A DNA stretch of 64,000 bases, from positions 25,532,501-25,596,500 of the forward strand of contig CAMQGK010000110.1 in NCBI GenBank assembly GCA_947000775.1, read 5' to 3'. Both the position numbers and the translations under genes were made by a program. Origin of the DNA: Pterois miles. Lineage: Eukaryota; Chordata; Actinopteri; Perciformes; Scorpaenidae. Positions 49,815 through 60,199 of the stretch are shown here, one piece after another; position 1 is the stretch's first letter, and each line of letters begins with the position of its first letter. Under the pieces are notes generated by a model. That model was not told the origin of the DNA, ran no database searches, and was given only the letters and a program-made list of their open reading frames with translations.

Positions 49815-50724
49815 TGTTGTTAACCGACCGTCTGGCTTTCTAAAAGGTCGCCGTGGATTTAACTTTCAGGAAATGAGATGCTTAACTCTGTGACTGGAAT
49901 GTAATCATCAATGCAGAAGTTTCAAATGTAATATCTGTAAAGGTGAAGCCCTCGTTAATACCCACACACCCCTGTGTGGCCAGCTACTTTTACACACTGC
50001 AGTTAAATCATACTGACAGTAACGTTAAAACTATGGTTACGGATTGATGAATGGGTGAATAAGATGATGGGTGTGTGAGAATCTGTAAGCAGCCAACATC
50101 ACACAGCCAAGCCACACACTGCTGGTGTGTATACATGAGCACCACAGGAACACATACATAAATTTGTTCCACTGTGACCTTTTTCAAACGGCTTTAAACT
50201 TGCCAGGAACACTTACAGCAAACAGCAGCCAAGGAAACTAACCGTTTCATACTTGCTAAACAAGAAATGTTATCCTCTATACAGTCTTTACACAAGCACA
50301 GTGGGGATGAAAAGTCGACTGGAAATTGGCACAGACGCTCATACACCAGCATCTAATAAGTAACTTAATCAGTCTAATCTTCACTTTAACCCTTTGACCT
50401 CAGCAATAGTAGCAATCTGCCAGTGCCTACATTGGTGTTTGCTAACTGTGATGTTCATCTTCAAATTCTCCATATCCCCAACACTTGTACAGCCTAAGCT
50501 AATAAATCATAAAAGATAGTATTGAAATTATGTCTTAAGTTTAAAAATCATGGTAATTTTCAAAGGGGTCCTTTAACCTCTGACCTCAAGATATGTGAAT
50601 GAAAATGGGTTCTATAGGTACCCATAAGTCTCCCCCTCACACACATGCCCACTTTATGATATTCACTAGGGATGGCAATGGTGTGGGTGAAAATCTGAAC
50701 CATTGCCATCTCATTACAGATTTG

Positions 50725-50973
50725 GTGTCATGTATGACAGTGATGGGGGAAAAAGTGGTGGATAAAACTTCAACTGTGTGTAAGCACTGTGCAACACATG
50801 TGGCTTATGCTAGCGGCAATACTTCCAACATGATGAATCATTTACGGAGACATCACTCCGATTGTCCGTTGATAGCACAAGGAGGAGAGAGTCGGAGAGG
50901 AAAGAGCAACTCCTTCTCCCAGCAGCATTTAAACAGCCTCTACATGCAGACTCGGAGCATAAAACAGAACTAA
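50725..50973 (+). pseudogene. hAT transposase remnant, BED zinc finger only
   Basis: The open frame contains a BED-type finger: CKHC (bases 50779-50790), 16 residues, then a His at 50839 with the RHH after it (HLRRHH), and the characteristic GNTSNMMNHL stretch before it. BED fingers bind DNA at hAT transposon ends and occur in domesticated ZBED proteins. The frame ends with TAA soon after the finger and no catalytic or dimerisation domain follows, so this is a broken transposase. It lies in an rpa1 intron, antisense to the gene, and no splice pattern suggests host use. Confidence 0.8.
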
Positions 50974-51009
50974 AGCATTGGGGATGTTTATAGCAAAAGA
51001 TATGTAGCC

Positions 51010-51340
51010 TGGGGGCGGCAGTAGCTCAGTCTGTAGGGAGTTGGCTTGGGAACCGGAGGGTCACCGGTTCAAGTCCCGACATGGACCAAGAACTGAGTGT
51101 GAACTGGTAGCTGGAGAGGTGCCAGTTTACCTCTTGGGCACTGCCGAGGTGCCTCTGAGCAAGGCACCAAACCCCCAACTGCTCGGGGCGCTTGTCAGGA
51201 GCAGCCCCCTCACTCTGACACCTCTCCAATTGTTGCATGTATATGGACCTGTTTGTGCATGTGTGTGTATAAGTTAACAGAGTGAAAAAATTGAATTTCC
51301 CCCAGCGGGACTAATAAAGGACTATCTTCTTCTTCTTCTT
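51010..51340 (+). mobile_element. tRNA-derived SINE, full-length, nested in the hAT element
   Basis: The head has an A-box-like TAGCTCAGTCTGTAGGG and a B-box GGTTCAAGTCC (51066-51076). The tail is TGAATTTCCCCCAGCGGGAC, then TAATAAAGGACTATC and TTC repeats. It is flanked by TATGTAGCC (51001-51009) and TATGCAGCC (51340-51348), a 9-bp duplication with one mismatch. A truncated relative lies at 12480-12632 on the other strand. Confidence 0.9.
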
Positions 51341-52166
51341 ATGCAGCCGTGGAGGGTGCTGGATTTCAGCATATGATTAGGCTACTCAGGCTATAATATG
51401 ACATCTCTTGGCCTGTTTCTTTCTCTCTCTTGGCCTGCTTGCTGTACCATAAACACACTTTACCACTGTACCGAACCGAGCCGAAAACTGTGATTCCAAA
51501 CCGTGATATGAACCGAACCGTGAATTTTACGAACCGTTCCACCCCTAATAATTACATACAGTTTTGGGGCACGCCATAGTCAAGCACACTGACAGCTGTT
51601 GCCTGTTTGCCATGTTATGATCCGCGCAATTAGAAATACTTTTTGCATAAAACAGGCATATTTGTCCACTCCCATGTTGATAAGAGCATTAAGTACTTGA
51701 CAAATCTCCCTTTCAGGTACATTTTGAACTGAAAATGTGTGATTTGCAAATAATCACATTTAAATGTTGACATGCGATTAATTGTGATTATATATTTTAA
51801 TCAATTGACAGCCCTACACAAAACATATTCATCCAAAAGATTTCTAAATCTAGAAACATGAATAAAACATTTTACTAAGTTAATTGAACTATGCACAGTT
51901 TTTGAGATGTGGTCATATTTATGAACAGACAGCATGCAAACAGCAACCTCCTGCAACCTTTAAGAGGCAATACTCTGGCACCACTTAGCGTTTCACCACA
52001 TTTGTACTGTACATAACATATTGATGTAATCACAAGCATATAGTGTGATGATGCAGAAGAGAGAATCCTTAGCTTTCTGCTGCAAAAAGAATGAATTAGA
52101 TCGAGTTAAACAGGATCATGCAAACAATGATCTCATGTTACCGGTATATTTGATCATTGCATACGA

Positions 52167-52638
52167 TAGCCACGTTTACGTGTGCCAGATTTCTCCAATC
52201 CGATCTGAACCTTAGTTGATCAGAAATTCCAAATACACTGTTTATATGGACATTAAATAAAATGATCCGATCATGACGTACGCATACATGCGCTGAGCGT
52301 TTAATCAAAATAAATCCTTTGGTCATGTGTAATTTTTCAGAAATAGGAGAAGAAGAAGAAGCTATATTTCCACCTTTATTGTAAACAAACAACGCGTTGT
52401 CTGCGATGTAGCACACATGCGCAGTGGAGATAATTTTACCCCAACCAGGAAAGACATGATCCGAATAGGTGTGTACGTGGACGCCGATCGGCATAAACCA
52501 CCTCTCTCATTCAGAATGAAATTTCTTTCCGAGTGCGGCATATTGAATCAGAATCTTCCGATTGACGTGTTTATATTAAGCATTTTTAATCTGATTGGGC
52601 CTTTATTCCGATTATTTGTGTCCATGTAAACGCAGCTA
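52167..52638. mobile_element. Miniature element with TAGCYRCGTTTACRTG ends
   Basis: The left end TAGCCACGTTTACGTG and the reverse complement of the right end, TAGCTGCGTTTACATG, match at 13 of 16 positions. The interior contains ATCCGAT/ATCGGAT-type motifs in both halves. It is 472 bp and non-coding. Confidence 0.78.
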
Positions 52639-53663
52639 GTGTTACAGCTGTGGTTCTTATGCAGGCCTGGAAAACTAGTCAAGTACAATTGATATTCAGT
52701 GGAATGGAAAACCGGTAGCATTCAGGACAACCAGTGCTGGGAACCACTTCATTACTCTCACATCTTACCCTGCCCCAAAATAATGTTAAAAGACCTCATA
52801 ATGTGATGATCATATCTTGTAAGACAGACAGGATTCATAACAGCAAAATGAGAAAATATTAGGCGACTGATTTGAAACTGGGCCTGCAGTGGTAAAGACT
52901 AGACCAGTAAAGAAATGAAAAGCCTTGGATGTTCAATATCAGCTTTGTCATCAAGTGTTATCCTTTAGAGACACTTTAATCAGTTATGTCTAGACACAGC
53001 CTACAGGGACAATGAGACCTTAATACCAGCACAGCAAGTTGGATATTATAGCCGCAAGCACACATTCCTGATATCAGGCAAGTTAAGGATTTAAGACCGC
53101 CAAATAGTCAAGTACTGCGTGGTAATATTTAAAAGATTGATATTTGACAGTAACAACAAGTGTTGTAATAAAGTCATTTATCCACTGACATTGAAAGTTA
53201 CAACACAATTACCAACACACAATATCAAAATAATAAATATCTGGAATGCCAAGTCTGTTATTGATTTGTGTGAAAATAATTACATTAAGCATCACGCCCA
53301 CATGAACCGACGGCACATCTCACTTGTTTTGATAAATAGACTGTTTTTATTTAATCGAAAGAAAACTATTTTAAATGGCACAGCTTTGGCACCTCGTATT
53401 TATCCTTAAAAAGCTCATTTATTTGAAAATGTTGACGCCAGAGTGAAATTAATTAAACTTGAATGTAGTTTTGATCCTTAATGGGACATTCTGCTCCCTC
53501 AACAGTGCCTTGGTTTTCTCATTAACAACGTTGCTTATTTGAAGTTTTTTTTTTTTTTTCAGTAAGCAGCAAATGACAGAGCATCACAATATTCTGACTG
53601 ACTTTGATACTATGGTCCAATAAACCTTGAACGTTCTTTATAACAAGTACAGAGTCATTATGT

Positions 53664-53765
53664 AAGGGATAATGCCCGACGAGATGCCCATTATCAGGCA
53701 TTAATGGAGGATGTGGAGTCTATTAATTCCTGATAATGGGCACCTCAAAGGGCATTATCCCGCTT
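53664..53765. repeat. Inverted repeat (hairpin) of about 40-bp arms
   Basis: The left arm GGGATAATGCCC..GATGCCCATTATCAGGCAT and the right arm TCCTGATAATGGGCACCTC..GGGCATTATCCC face each other across about 16 bp. It could be the core of a dispersed palindromic element. Confidence 0.8.
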
Positions 53766-54686
53766 ATACCATGGTCATTTCCTAAAGAAAAAAAAATGAA
53801 GACCATATTTTTTCAAAAATCCATTCACTCTGTGTCATCCCATGAGGTTCTTATGTAATGGAAAAGTTTTCACAGCTTCGGTAAATAGGATGGACCTTGG
53901 CAATGACATGGCAACGAGAGATATCAGGTACGAGCCAGAAAGATAACGCTACACTAGCAAGATTCAAAGTCAATAATAAGATGAACATTAAATATAATTT
54001 GACAGTATGTTTAACAATAAGACTATGTAGCTATCCAGCGACATCATTGTCCCCAAATCAATATCAAGATTTTCAGGAACATAATTGTTATATGTGCACT
54101 GTCAACCACCAAGTAGCGAGCTGAGGAGCCAATGGGAAATGATCGCTTATGTTTTACAAGTTACTTCAGAGGGGCAGCGAAAACTTACTTCTTTTAATTT
54201 TAATCAGTGTTGTAAATGAGACATTCAGATGTTTTTGTAGCCAGCGTATTCATTTAAAACCACGAACAACTTCACTGGAACTACTTAGTAGCTGACCTAT
54301 CAGAAATTAATGGGCACTCTGCGATTATTTTCACTATTAATAACTCTATCGATCAGAATTTTTCAGTCGTATAGAAAAGCAGCAAAATGTCACATTTTAC
54401 AGCTGGAACAAGGTAGGTTTATGTTGATTTGCTTAAAAATGAATCATCAAAATATTCTTTTGTCAAACTATTTGATCAGTTGTTTCAGATTCAATGCTGC
54501 ACATGTATACATATGGCTGATGTCTGCACAACATTAGGGACAGCCAAGGTGACCTTTAAATGTGCTGGCAGTCTGTGTTTTAATGTCATTATAAGAGATA
54601 ATTTCATCATACTCCTCGTGACAGGTTCTTGATTGAATTACAAATGAGTCTAATTTCCTCACCTTTAATACAGTTTCTGTTAAAGC

Positions 54687-55361
54687 ATAACTTTGGTATT
54701 TTTCGACCTGGTTCCTCTTTTCCCATATTTTTATGATAAATGACTAATGGAAACAACTGTTTTTGAGGTAAAATGCCGTAACTGGCAGCCGCTAAATGAT
54801 CGCTCGAGGCTATTCCTCACCAACAATTTACTAAAAGTGTTTGTTTTTGCCTCTGACACTCAGACAGTTATTATTAAGTGTCTGCAACATTATAGAAAGG
54901 ACCCTACAGAGAAATAAAACCATTTTCTTTACCTTTTGCTTGAGCCAGTCTGTTTGTTATTGTGCAATGTGACTTTGATGCCAGGACACAACAGTGGAAA
55001 CAAGAGTGAGGGTTGGAGAGTCATGGCTGAATATTTAGATGATTTCAACAATGTGTATAAGACGCACGATTTCAGAACGACATGTCTCCAAGCGAGACAC
55101 ACAGTAACTATCTATCTGTAGGGTCCTTTCCATAACGTTGTCAGACACTTATAATAACAATTAGAGCATGTCAGTGACAAAAACAAGCACTTTTTAGTGG
55201 ACAGTGAGGAATTGGCTCAAGCAACTACAGTGCAGCCCGTTTAGCCGCTACCAGCTGCAGCATTCTTGATCAATACTGGACCAATTTAAAAAACTGTTGT
55301 CCCCATTAGTCACTGAGGCACAAACACATGGGAAAATAGGGTTGAAAAATACCAAAGTTAT
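54687..55361. mobile_element. Foldback element with arms of about 240 bp
   Basis: The ends ATAACTTTGGTATTTTTCGA and, in reverse complement, ATAACTTTGGTATTTTTCAA continue as imperfect inverted arms through ACTAATGG..ACAAC and up to GAAAGGACCCTACAGA, with a loop of about 200 bp. There is no transposase frame. Confidence 0.82.
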
Positions 55362-56152
55362 CCTCAAGTCTCACTATGATGCAACAGGATGTAGGTGTCA
55401 TTAATTCGCTTTGTCCAAGATCAAGCAAATACAGATTTACACACATGACATGTGAGAGCACGGCACAATGGCTGGCTTGTAGCATAGAGGGGGAGAAAAA
55501 TAAACCGAAAGAGGGGTTGCAGGTGTCTCTGTTGAAGGAATATGAGTGTGGAGGCAGCAGCCAATACATGCTTGCAGCAGTGGCATTGGCAGTTAGGATG
55601 CTGAGCTGAATGTGACAGACACAGTGGCCTCTTCTGTGGGTTTGAAGGCGGATGCAGCCTCTGGCTCGGCTCCAAACTTCCTGCTCAGAGTCCCAGCCCA
55701 ATCAATTCTTTTATGCGCTTCCCTCGAAACAAGCCTCTATCTGTGTGGCCTTCAGGAAATAGTGACCACGGCTAATCTGTGTGTGCACCCTTCACAAAGC
55801 CACTGAAAATGAGCGGCATTCTAGGACAAACACTTGGAGTTTTGGAGGTTTTTTTTAGAGTCGGTACTGTCAGTCAAAATGAAAGCAGGGTAGTTCTGAT
55901 AATAAATGGGAAAACTATCAAGGAGGAAAACACAAACAGCTAACAAAGAACCTGTTCACGTGTTTTGCATTTTCAGCTTACAAAGGACTGCTGGTGGTTT
56001 GGGGGATTGAGGCTGCATCATTTTTTTTTTTTTTAAATCACTCCCAGTCTAAAAAACAGGCATATTTTCTCTTTTGTTACAGCAAGACAGTATGATGGCA
56101 ACAAACCGGAAGGCATTTTATCAGACTAATTACCATTCCTGCTTTTACTTAC

Positions 56153-56239
56153 GTTATATGTCTCTAACTTCACTCTGCTTCGAAACACAAACGTGTTGAA
56201 GTTGGCTTGTTGGAAAACCTCGTCAAAGGCGGCTTCGTT
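56153..56239 (-). CDS. rpa1: rpa1, penultimate exon (29 residues of DNA-binding domain C)
   Basis: The exon is 87 bp, phase 0 at both ends. It reads NEAAFDEVFQQANF and ends VKLETYN. The donor is GTAAGT (plus-strand 56147-56152) and the acceptor is a CAG after a T-rich run. The human protein has a closely similar stretch running from NEQAF to VETYN, so identity is clear. It codes for the end of the OB fold of domain C, leading into the C-terminal helix. It is separated from the last exon by an 11.3-kb intron and from the upstream exon by only 296 bp. Confidence 0.96.
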
Positions 56240-56535
56240 CTGAAAATGAGAAACAGTTGATTGGCTCAATTTCAAGACGCGCACATATTCTTTTAATCAA
56301 ACATTCATCACAGTTTCAAGTGCAAAATAAAGTAAGTGTCTGCTAACTGAATACTGAAAAACAACTCCTGTGATTTTCTAAGTAATTGTGCCTGGAGGAA
56401 ACAAAGCACAGTAGGTGTCTTTAACACAAATTTGGCTAGGAGTGCTTTGCAGGAGTGTTTGAGTGTGCATGTTTGGCAGTAACAAAGCATCACCAGTTCC
56501 TGAGGCCGGTATTATATTCAGAAGGGGCGTCTCAC
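56240..56535 (-). other. rpa1: rpa1 intron, 296 bp
   Basis: This is a short intron with donor GTGAG and acceptor CAG. No repeat was seen. Confidence 0.95.
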
Positions 56536-56643
56536 CGAGTCCTTGAGCTGTCCCAGGTAAGCTGCGTTCTGGCCCAGGATGGCCTCTGCACTCTCCTGGA
56601 AGCAAGTCACCCACTGGTTGTCAGCATAATCTGCAATGTTTGC
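56536..56643 (-). CDS. rpa1: rpa1, internal exon (36 residues of DNA-binding domain C)
   Basis: The exon is 108 bp, phase 0, with acceptor CTGACAG and donor GTGAG. The translation begins ANIADYADNQWVTCFQESAE and ends GQLKDS. The central QWVTCFQESAEAILGQN block is almost invariant in vertebrate RPA1 and carries the Trp and Phe of domain C; in the family, aromatic residues of this domain stack on DNA bases. Length, phase and flanking exons agree with the known RPA1 order, so I am confident of both boundaries. Confidence 0.96.
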
Positions 56644-56865
56644 CTGTCAGATTATGGAGAAAACAAAAGGCAAGAGGAAATGGGAAGAAACGTAAAATGC
56701 GTATAAACTCAAGCTGTGTATTGGTAAGACATGATATGTATCATGATACAGGGGTAATGATTCAATGTACTGCAATATTGTGAGCAAGCTGATATACTTG
56801 TGTCATAGTATAAAGACACACCACCATATGCATAAAATCTGAAAAAATCTGACAAAAAAGTCACT

Positions 56866-57310
56866 ATGTGGACTAACATCATTACACATGAACACAATTG
56901 AACTCATTAGTTAGTCCAGATTCTTAGCTTTTCAGTATCCAATTTATGCAATTATACGAATGTTTAGTGACCCCAGTAATGGAGAAATATTAAAATACAA
57001 CATTTTAGAAAAGGCGAAAATAGCACAATAGTACTGCATGCAAAAGCATTCTGGATGCATGAAATTAACAAAGTGGGCATGTCTGTATAGGTAGAGATTC
57101 ACGGGTACCCAACAAACCCATTTAAAGACGTATTTTGAGATGAGAGGTCAAAGAACCTCTTTGAAAAAGACCAAGCCAGTTTGGATTCCCTGGGTTTCCT
57201 AGTTTCATATGATGCCAACATCTTCATTCTAGCTTTAAAACTGAGCCTGCAACAACCTCTGAAAGACAGAATAGTGGCAAGGTCCACTGGTGGGCTGTCA
57301 GAATTTTAAG
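56866..57310 (+). mobile_element. Fragment of the CCTCTGAGACC/TTAA repeat
   Basis: It follows 29.27-29.72 kb: ACTAACATCATTACAC, TTTAGTGACCCCAGTA, CATTTTAGAAAAGGC, AAAGTGGGCATGTCTGTA and CCTCTGAAAGACAG in the same order. Both ends are lost. Confidence 0.75.
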
Positions 57311-57352
57311 AGATTATTTAAAAGTATTTTGGAGACTCTGTATAATATTACA

Positions 57353-57612
57353 GGGTGGTGCAGTGGTTAGCACCGTCGCCTCACAGGAGGTTCGAATCCA
57401 GTTTGGGGTCCTTCTGTGTGGAGTTTGCATGTTCTTCCTGTGTTAGCGTGGGTTTTCTGGTTTCCCCCCAAAGACCTGCAGTTTAGGTTAATTGATGACT
57501 AAATTGCCGGTAGGTGTGGATGTGATGTCAATTTTTCAGCCCTGCAATGGACTGGTGACCCCGCCTTCACCCAATGCCAGCTGAGATCGACTCCAGCCCC
57601 CCGCAACCCTAA
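57353..57612 (+). mobile_element. tRNA-derived SINE, GGTGGTGCAGTGGTTAG head, second copy
   Basis: Its head has the B-box GGTTCGAATCC at 57389-57399, closer to a tRNA than in the 8.3-kb copy. The body retains TTTAGGTTAATTGATGACT and TGCCAGCTGAGATCGACTCC but has several deletions. It lies in an rpa1 intron, antisense to the gene. Confidence 0.82.
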
Positions 57613-58628
57613 TATACACAAATATAGATCAATGTTCTTGAGTTTGAATTGTTTTGTTTATTACATAGAGTCATTGCTGGACGTTAACATATGGTATGTT
57701 AACTCAATATGTGTCTCTGCTCTTAAGAAATCATTACATCCTCTAATTAGCCTATATCCTGCTGGCAAACCTGGCAACACAAGCAGAGTCACGGTGCTCT
57801 TGTGATACATAGAGTGGAAGCAAATTCACAGCTTATGCTACAGCTTGTGAAGAATAACAATATGTCGGCTGGCGAGTGGTACAAAACAAAAGCCGCTTAG
57901 TTGAGACGCCTGGCTGCGATTGTTGTGTTGCTGACTAAGAGAGTTTTTGTATTTAATGTTTGTAATTGTTCTTTCCAAATAATGTTTGTTTACGAATAAG
58001 CAGAGGGAAAAAGGAACTGTATTTGTGTTCCTCTCTGCACTTTCTGTAAAACTGACTAACAACACAGTGTGGAAAGCTGAAGCAATTAACCCGACATTGC
58101 CCTGATGTAAAATTTAAAATTAGTCATCATTGCACTGTCTCAGAAACAGCAGAGTTGGTCTGCAGATTTATCTGCAAGGAGCAGATTGGGGCAACATATA
58201 ACCAGGGGGAGTGGGCTGTAAGGTGACAAGGACAAGTAAGTTAGTAGGACCACAATGGAAATAAGCCTTTAGGCTTTGTGTTTTAATCCTCTGATTTTTT
58301 ACATGTGATTGATTGATTTGATTCTTTATTTTCATGTCATGCACGTGAAGTACCCAGCTTCTTCTCTCCTTTGGTCTAAAACAAAATATTCTGCCTCTTC
58401 TCCCAAGCTTGGCAAATAAAATCCACAACAGAAAGGTTCCCTTCTTGAAGCACAAATCCTCAAAAAAATTCAATCAACCAAACAGACAAAGTCCAAGGAG
58501 AACAACTAGAAGGGTGACATGCTTAGATAGAGGCATTAAGATATGTGCATTGGCATGTATGCTTGTGTGGCGCAGCTGAAAGAGTCAATCAGAAGTTTTC
58601 ATGAAGTCACCAGTGCAGAGCCACTTAC

Positions 58629-58805
58629 AGAGAGGATGAGGCGGTACTTGAAGTTGGGGAACTCTTTGTCACACTTCTCACAGCGGTACATGCCGTTGTG
58701 CTGGTCGACCACTTTCTTGTTGCAGTCTTGGCTCGGACAGGCCTGGTAAAGGCAGTTCTCCTTGCGCAGATACACTATGGTGGCTATGCAGGTGTAGTAG
58801 TCTGC
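58629..58805 (-). CDS. rpa1: rpa1, exon encoding the zinc ribbon of DNA-binding domain C
   Basis: The exon is 177 bp (59 residues), phase 0, with acceptor TTTTTTTAG and donor GTAAGT. It begins ADYYTCIATIVYLRKENC and ends FPNFKYRLILS. The four zinc-binding cysteines are exon residues 23, 28, 42 and 45, spaced C-x4-C-x13-C-x2-C, identical to the spacing in human RPA1. In the family this zinc ribbon is inserted in the OB fold of domain C and is needed for its fold and for DNA binding. All four cysteines are present and the frame is intact, so the gene looks functional here. Confidence 0.97.
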
Positions 58806-58980
58806 CTAAAAAAAGGAATATAAACAAATATTCATATGAACAAAAGTTCAGTGCAGAATAATGTCATTGGAAAGGGCTTCCTCCTAGATATCCTGTCTTT
58901 CTATTGACCTTTAATATGTTGACAACTAAGAACAAAACAGCATGGTATTAACATTAAGATGACATTTTAAGGAGCATAAT

Positions 58981-58981
<1 letters not shown>

Positions 58982-59054
<73 letters not shown>
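58982..59054. repeat. (TG)n microsatellite, about 36 units
   Basis: An uninterrupted TG tract of about 73 bp. In gene orientation it is (CA)n, about 180-250 nt upstream of the acceptor of the rpa1 zinc-ribbon exon. Confidence 0.97.
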
Positions 59055-59056
<2 letters not shown>

Positions 59057-59255
59057 CAGTCAGAAAGCAACATTTGGGTAGCAGATGCAGGAGTTACAGT
59101 CCCCGACAGAATCCTTAAGGCTCTGACACAAATGCACAAATGCAAACTAGCGAGGTAGCTGCTCTGTTTGTGGGGAACAAGCAAACTTTTGAAATCGGCC
59201 GCACATAAACAGCCTTGAGGAAACACTTCAAGCCTGTATGGAAAACAGCCAACCT

Positions 59256-59303
59256 AAGATAAGATAAGATATTCCTTTATTAACATGAATTTCACATTGG
59301 AAA
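59256..59303 (-). mobile_element. Retroposon 3' tail, reverse orientation
   Basis: AAGATAAGATAAGATATTCC, then TTTATTAACATGAATTTCAC, is a reverse-complement variant of the tails at 15.0 and 51.3 kb. Only the tail remains. Confidence 0.6.
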
Positions 59304-59597
59304 TAGAAATAGATGAACACAAGAAGCAGCTCTGGATGTGCTGTAATGAAGCAGCGAAAAGTTCCAACATGTTTACACATCAGTCGCATCTCATCACATC
59401 AAATGAACTCGACGGATAGTTGTTGTACCCCAACGGCTAATTGTTTTGGACAGACTCCCCCTCATCCTACTAACCCTTACACTGGCTGTGACAACAGAGA
59501 AGACACTAAGCCTGTGCATGCTCTGATGAAAGGCTAAAAGTTGCCTGTTTTGGGTCATGGAGCAGAGCAAAAGGCCTGCCAGCTTGGTGCCATAAGT

Positions 59598-60199
59598 CAG
59601 GGCTGCACAATTAATCGAATATTAATCACATTTTTTCCCACAATTAAATGAACAAGATCGACTGCGATATTGATGTTTAACAGGCGCGCGCCGCTCATAA
59701 ACTTTGCTGCATGAATCAAGCGCTTCCTAAACTAACAGCTAGAAATGCATCGTCAATCAGCCAATTGAAATCTGGCAGTTTTCAGCATCTCATAGAGTAT
59801 ATATATATCTGATTTTTTTTGCTGGTGCAGCTGCTACCCAACCACACCCCCACAACCACACACCCTGTCGGTGTGAAAGTTCTTCAGCATGAGTGAAGAA
59901 GACGAAGATCGCAATTTGTCCCAACTTCAAGAACAAAATAAGCCGTGGAACAACCTTAAAACATTTGACACAAATAACTTAATCAGGCAACTAATTATAA
60001 TGTAATTAATTCTCATGCATGCTGCTCAGAATTATCACAGTAACTGCCTTGTCCGTCTAAAACATGGTGCTAAAACACTATTAACAGAGGTTCCATTGAT
60101 TAAATTATGGTGCGTTCAAGTATTTAAATGTGAAGTTGCAATAAAATATTTTGTCCCTAAAATCGCAATTATCATTTTGACCATAAATGTGCAACTCTA
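59598..60199. mobile_element. hAT-like miniature element with CAGGGCTGCAC ends
   Basis: It starts CAGGGCTGCACAATTAATCG and ends ATGTGCAACTCTA, whose reverse complement matches the start at 8 of 11 positions. The interior has TTAATCG and AAATCGCAATTATCATTTT in inverted relation. The flanks agree at only five of eight bases, so the duplication is unproven. Confidence 0.7.

Larger units (their letters stand above)
50667..51547 (+). mobile_element. Deleted hAT transposon with BED-finger remnant
   Basis: The left end TAGGGATGGCAATGG and the right end CCGTTCCACCCCTA form short inverted repeats of hAT style. The 8-bp flanks are ATATTCAC and ATAATTAC; the intact host copies at 21.57 and 33.7 kb have ATAATCAC there, so each flank differs from the ancestral target by one base. 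Only the N-terminal BED region remains of the transposase; the RNase H-like catalytic domain is gone. Confidence 0.85.
50551..51816 (+). mobile_element. TAGGGCTGTCAA element, 3' half, hosting a hAT insertion
   Basis: The left segment 50551-50666 and the right segment 51548-51816 together read as the continuous core plus 3' half seen at 21.4-21.93 kb, ending in TTGACAGCCCTA. The 5' half is missing. The interruption is a hAT derivative. Confidence 0.85.
44885..56152 (-). other. rpa1: rpa1 last intron, 11.3 kb, packed with transposons
   Basis: The intron has a GTAAGT donor and a CAG acceptor. It holds at least eight recognisable mobile fragments (45.3, 47.0, 48.4, 49.1, 50.6, 52.2, 53.7 and 54.7 kb), listed separately. 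Stretches not so listed (about 46.1-46.9, 47.7-48.4, 49.6-50.5, 52.7-53.6 and 55.4-56.1 kb) show nothing I recognise. Confidence 0.9.
56644..58628 (-). other. rpa1: rpa1 intron, 2.0 kb
   Basis: The intron has a GTAAGT donor and a CTGACAG acceptor. It contains a fragment of the CCTCTGAGACC/TTAA repeat (56866-57310) directly followed by a SINE (57353-57612). The last kilobase (57.6-58.6 kb) shows nothing recognisable. Confidence 0.9.

Noticed and set aside
51066..51076. tRNA gene suggested by a B-box
   Set aside because: It belongs to a SINE with target duplications and a retroposon tail.
58954..59226. His-Thr repeat protein
   Set aside because: It is a translation of the (TG)n microsatellite.
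59598..60199. Confirmed hAT target duplication around the CAGGGCTGCAC element
   Set aside because: The 8-bp flanks agree at only five positions, so I report the element by its ends only.
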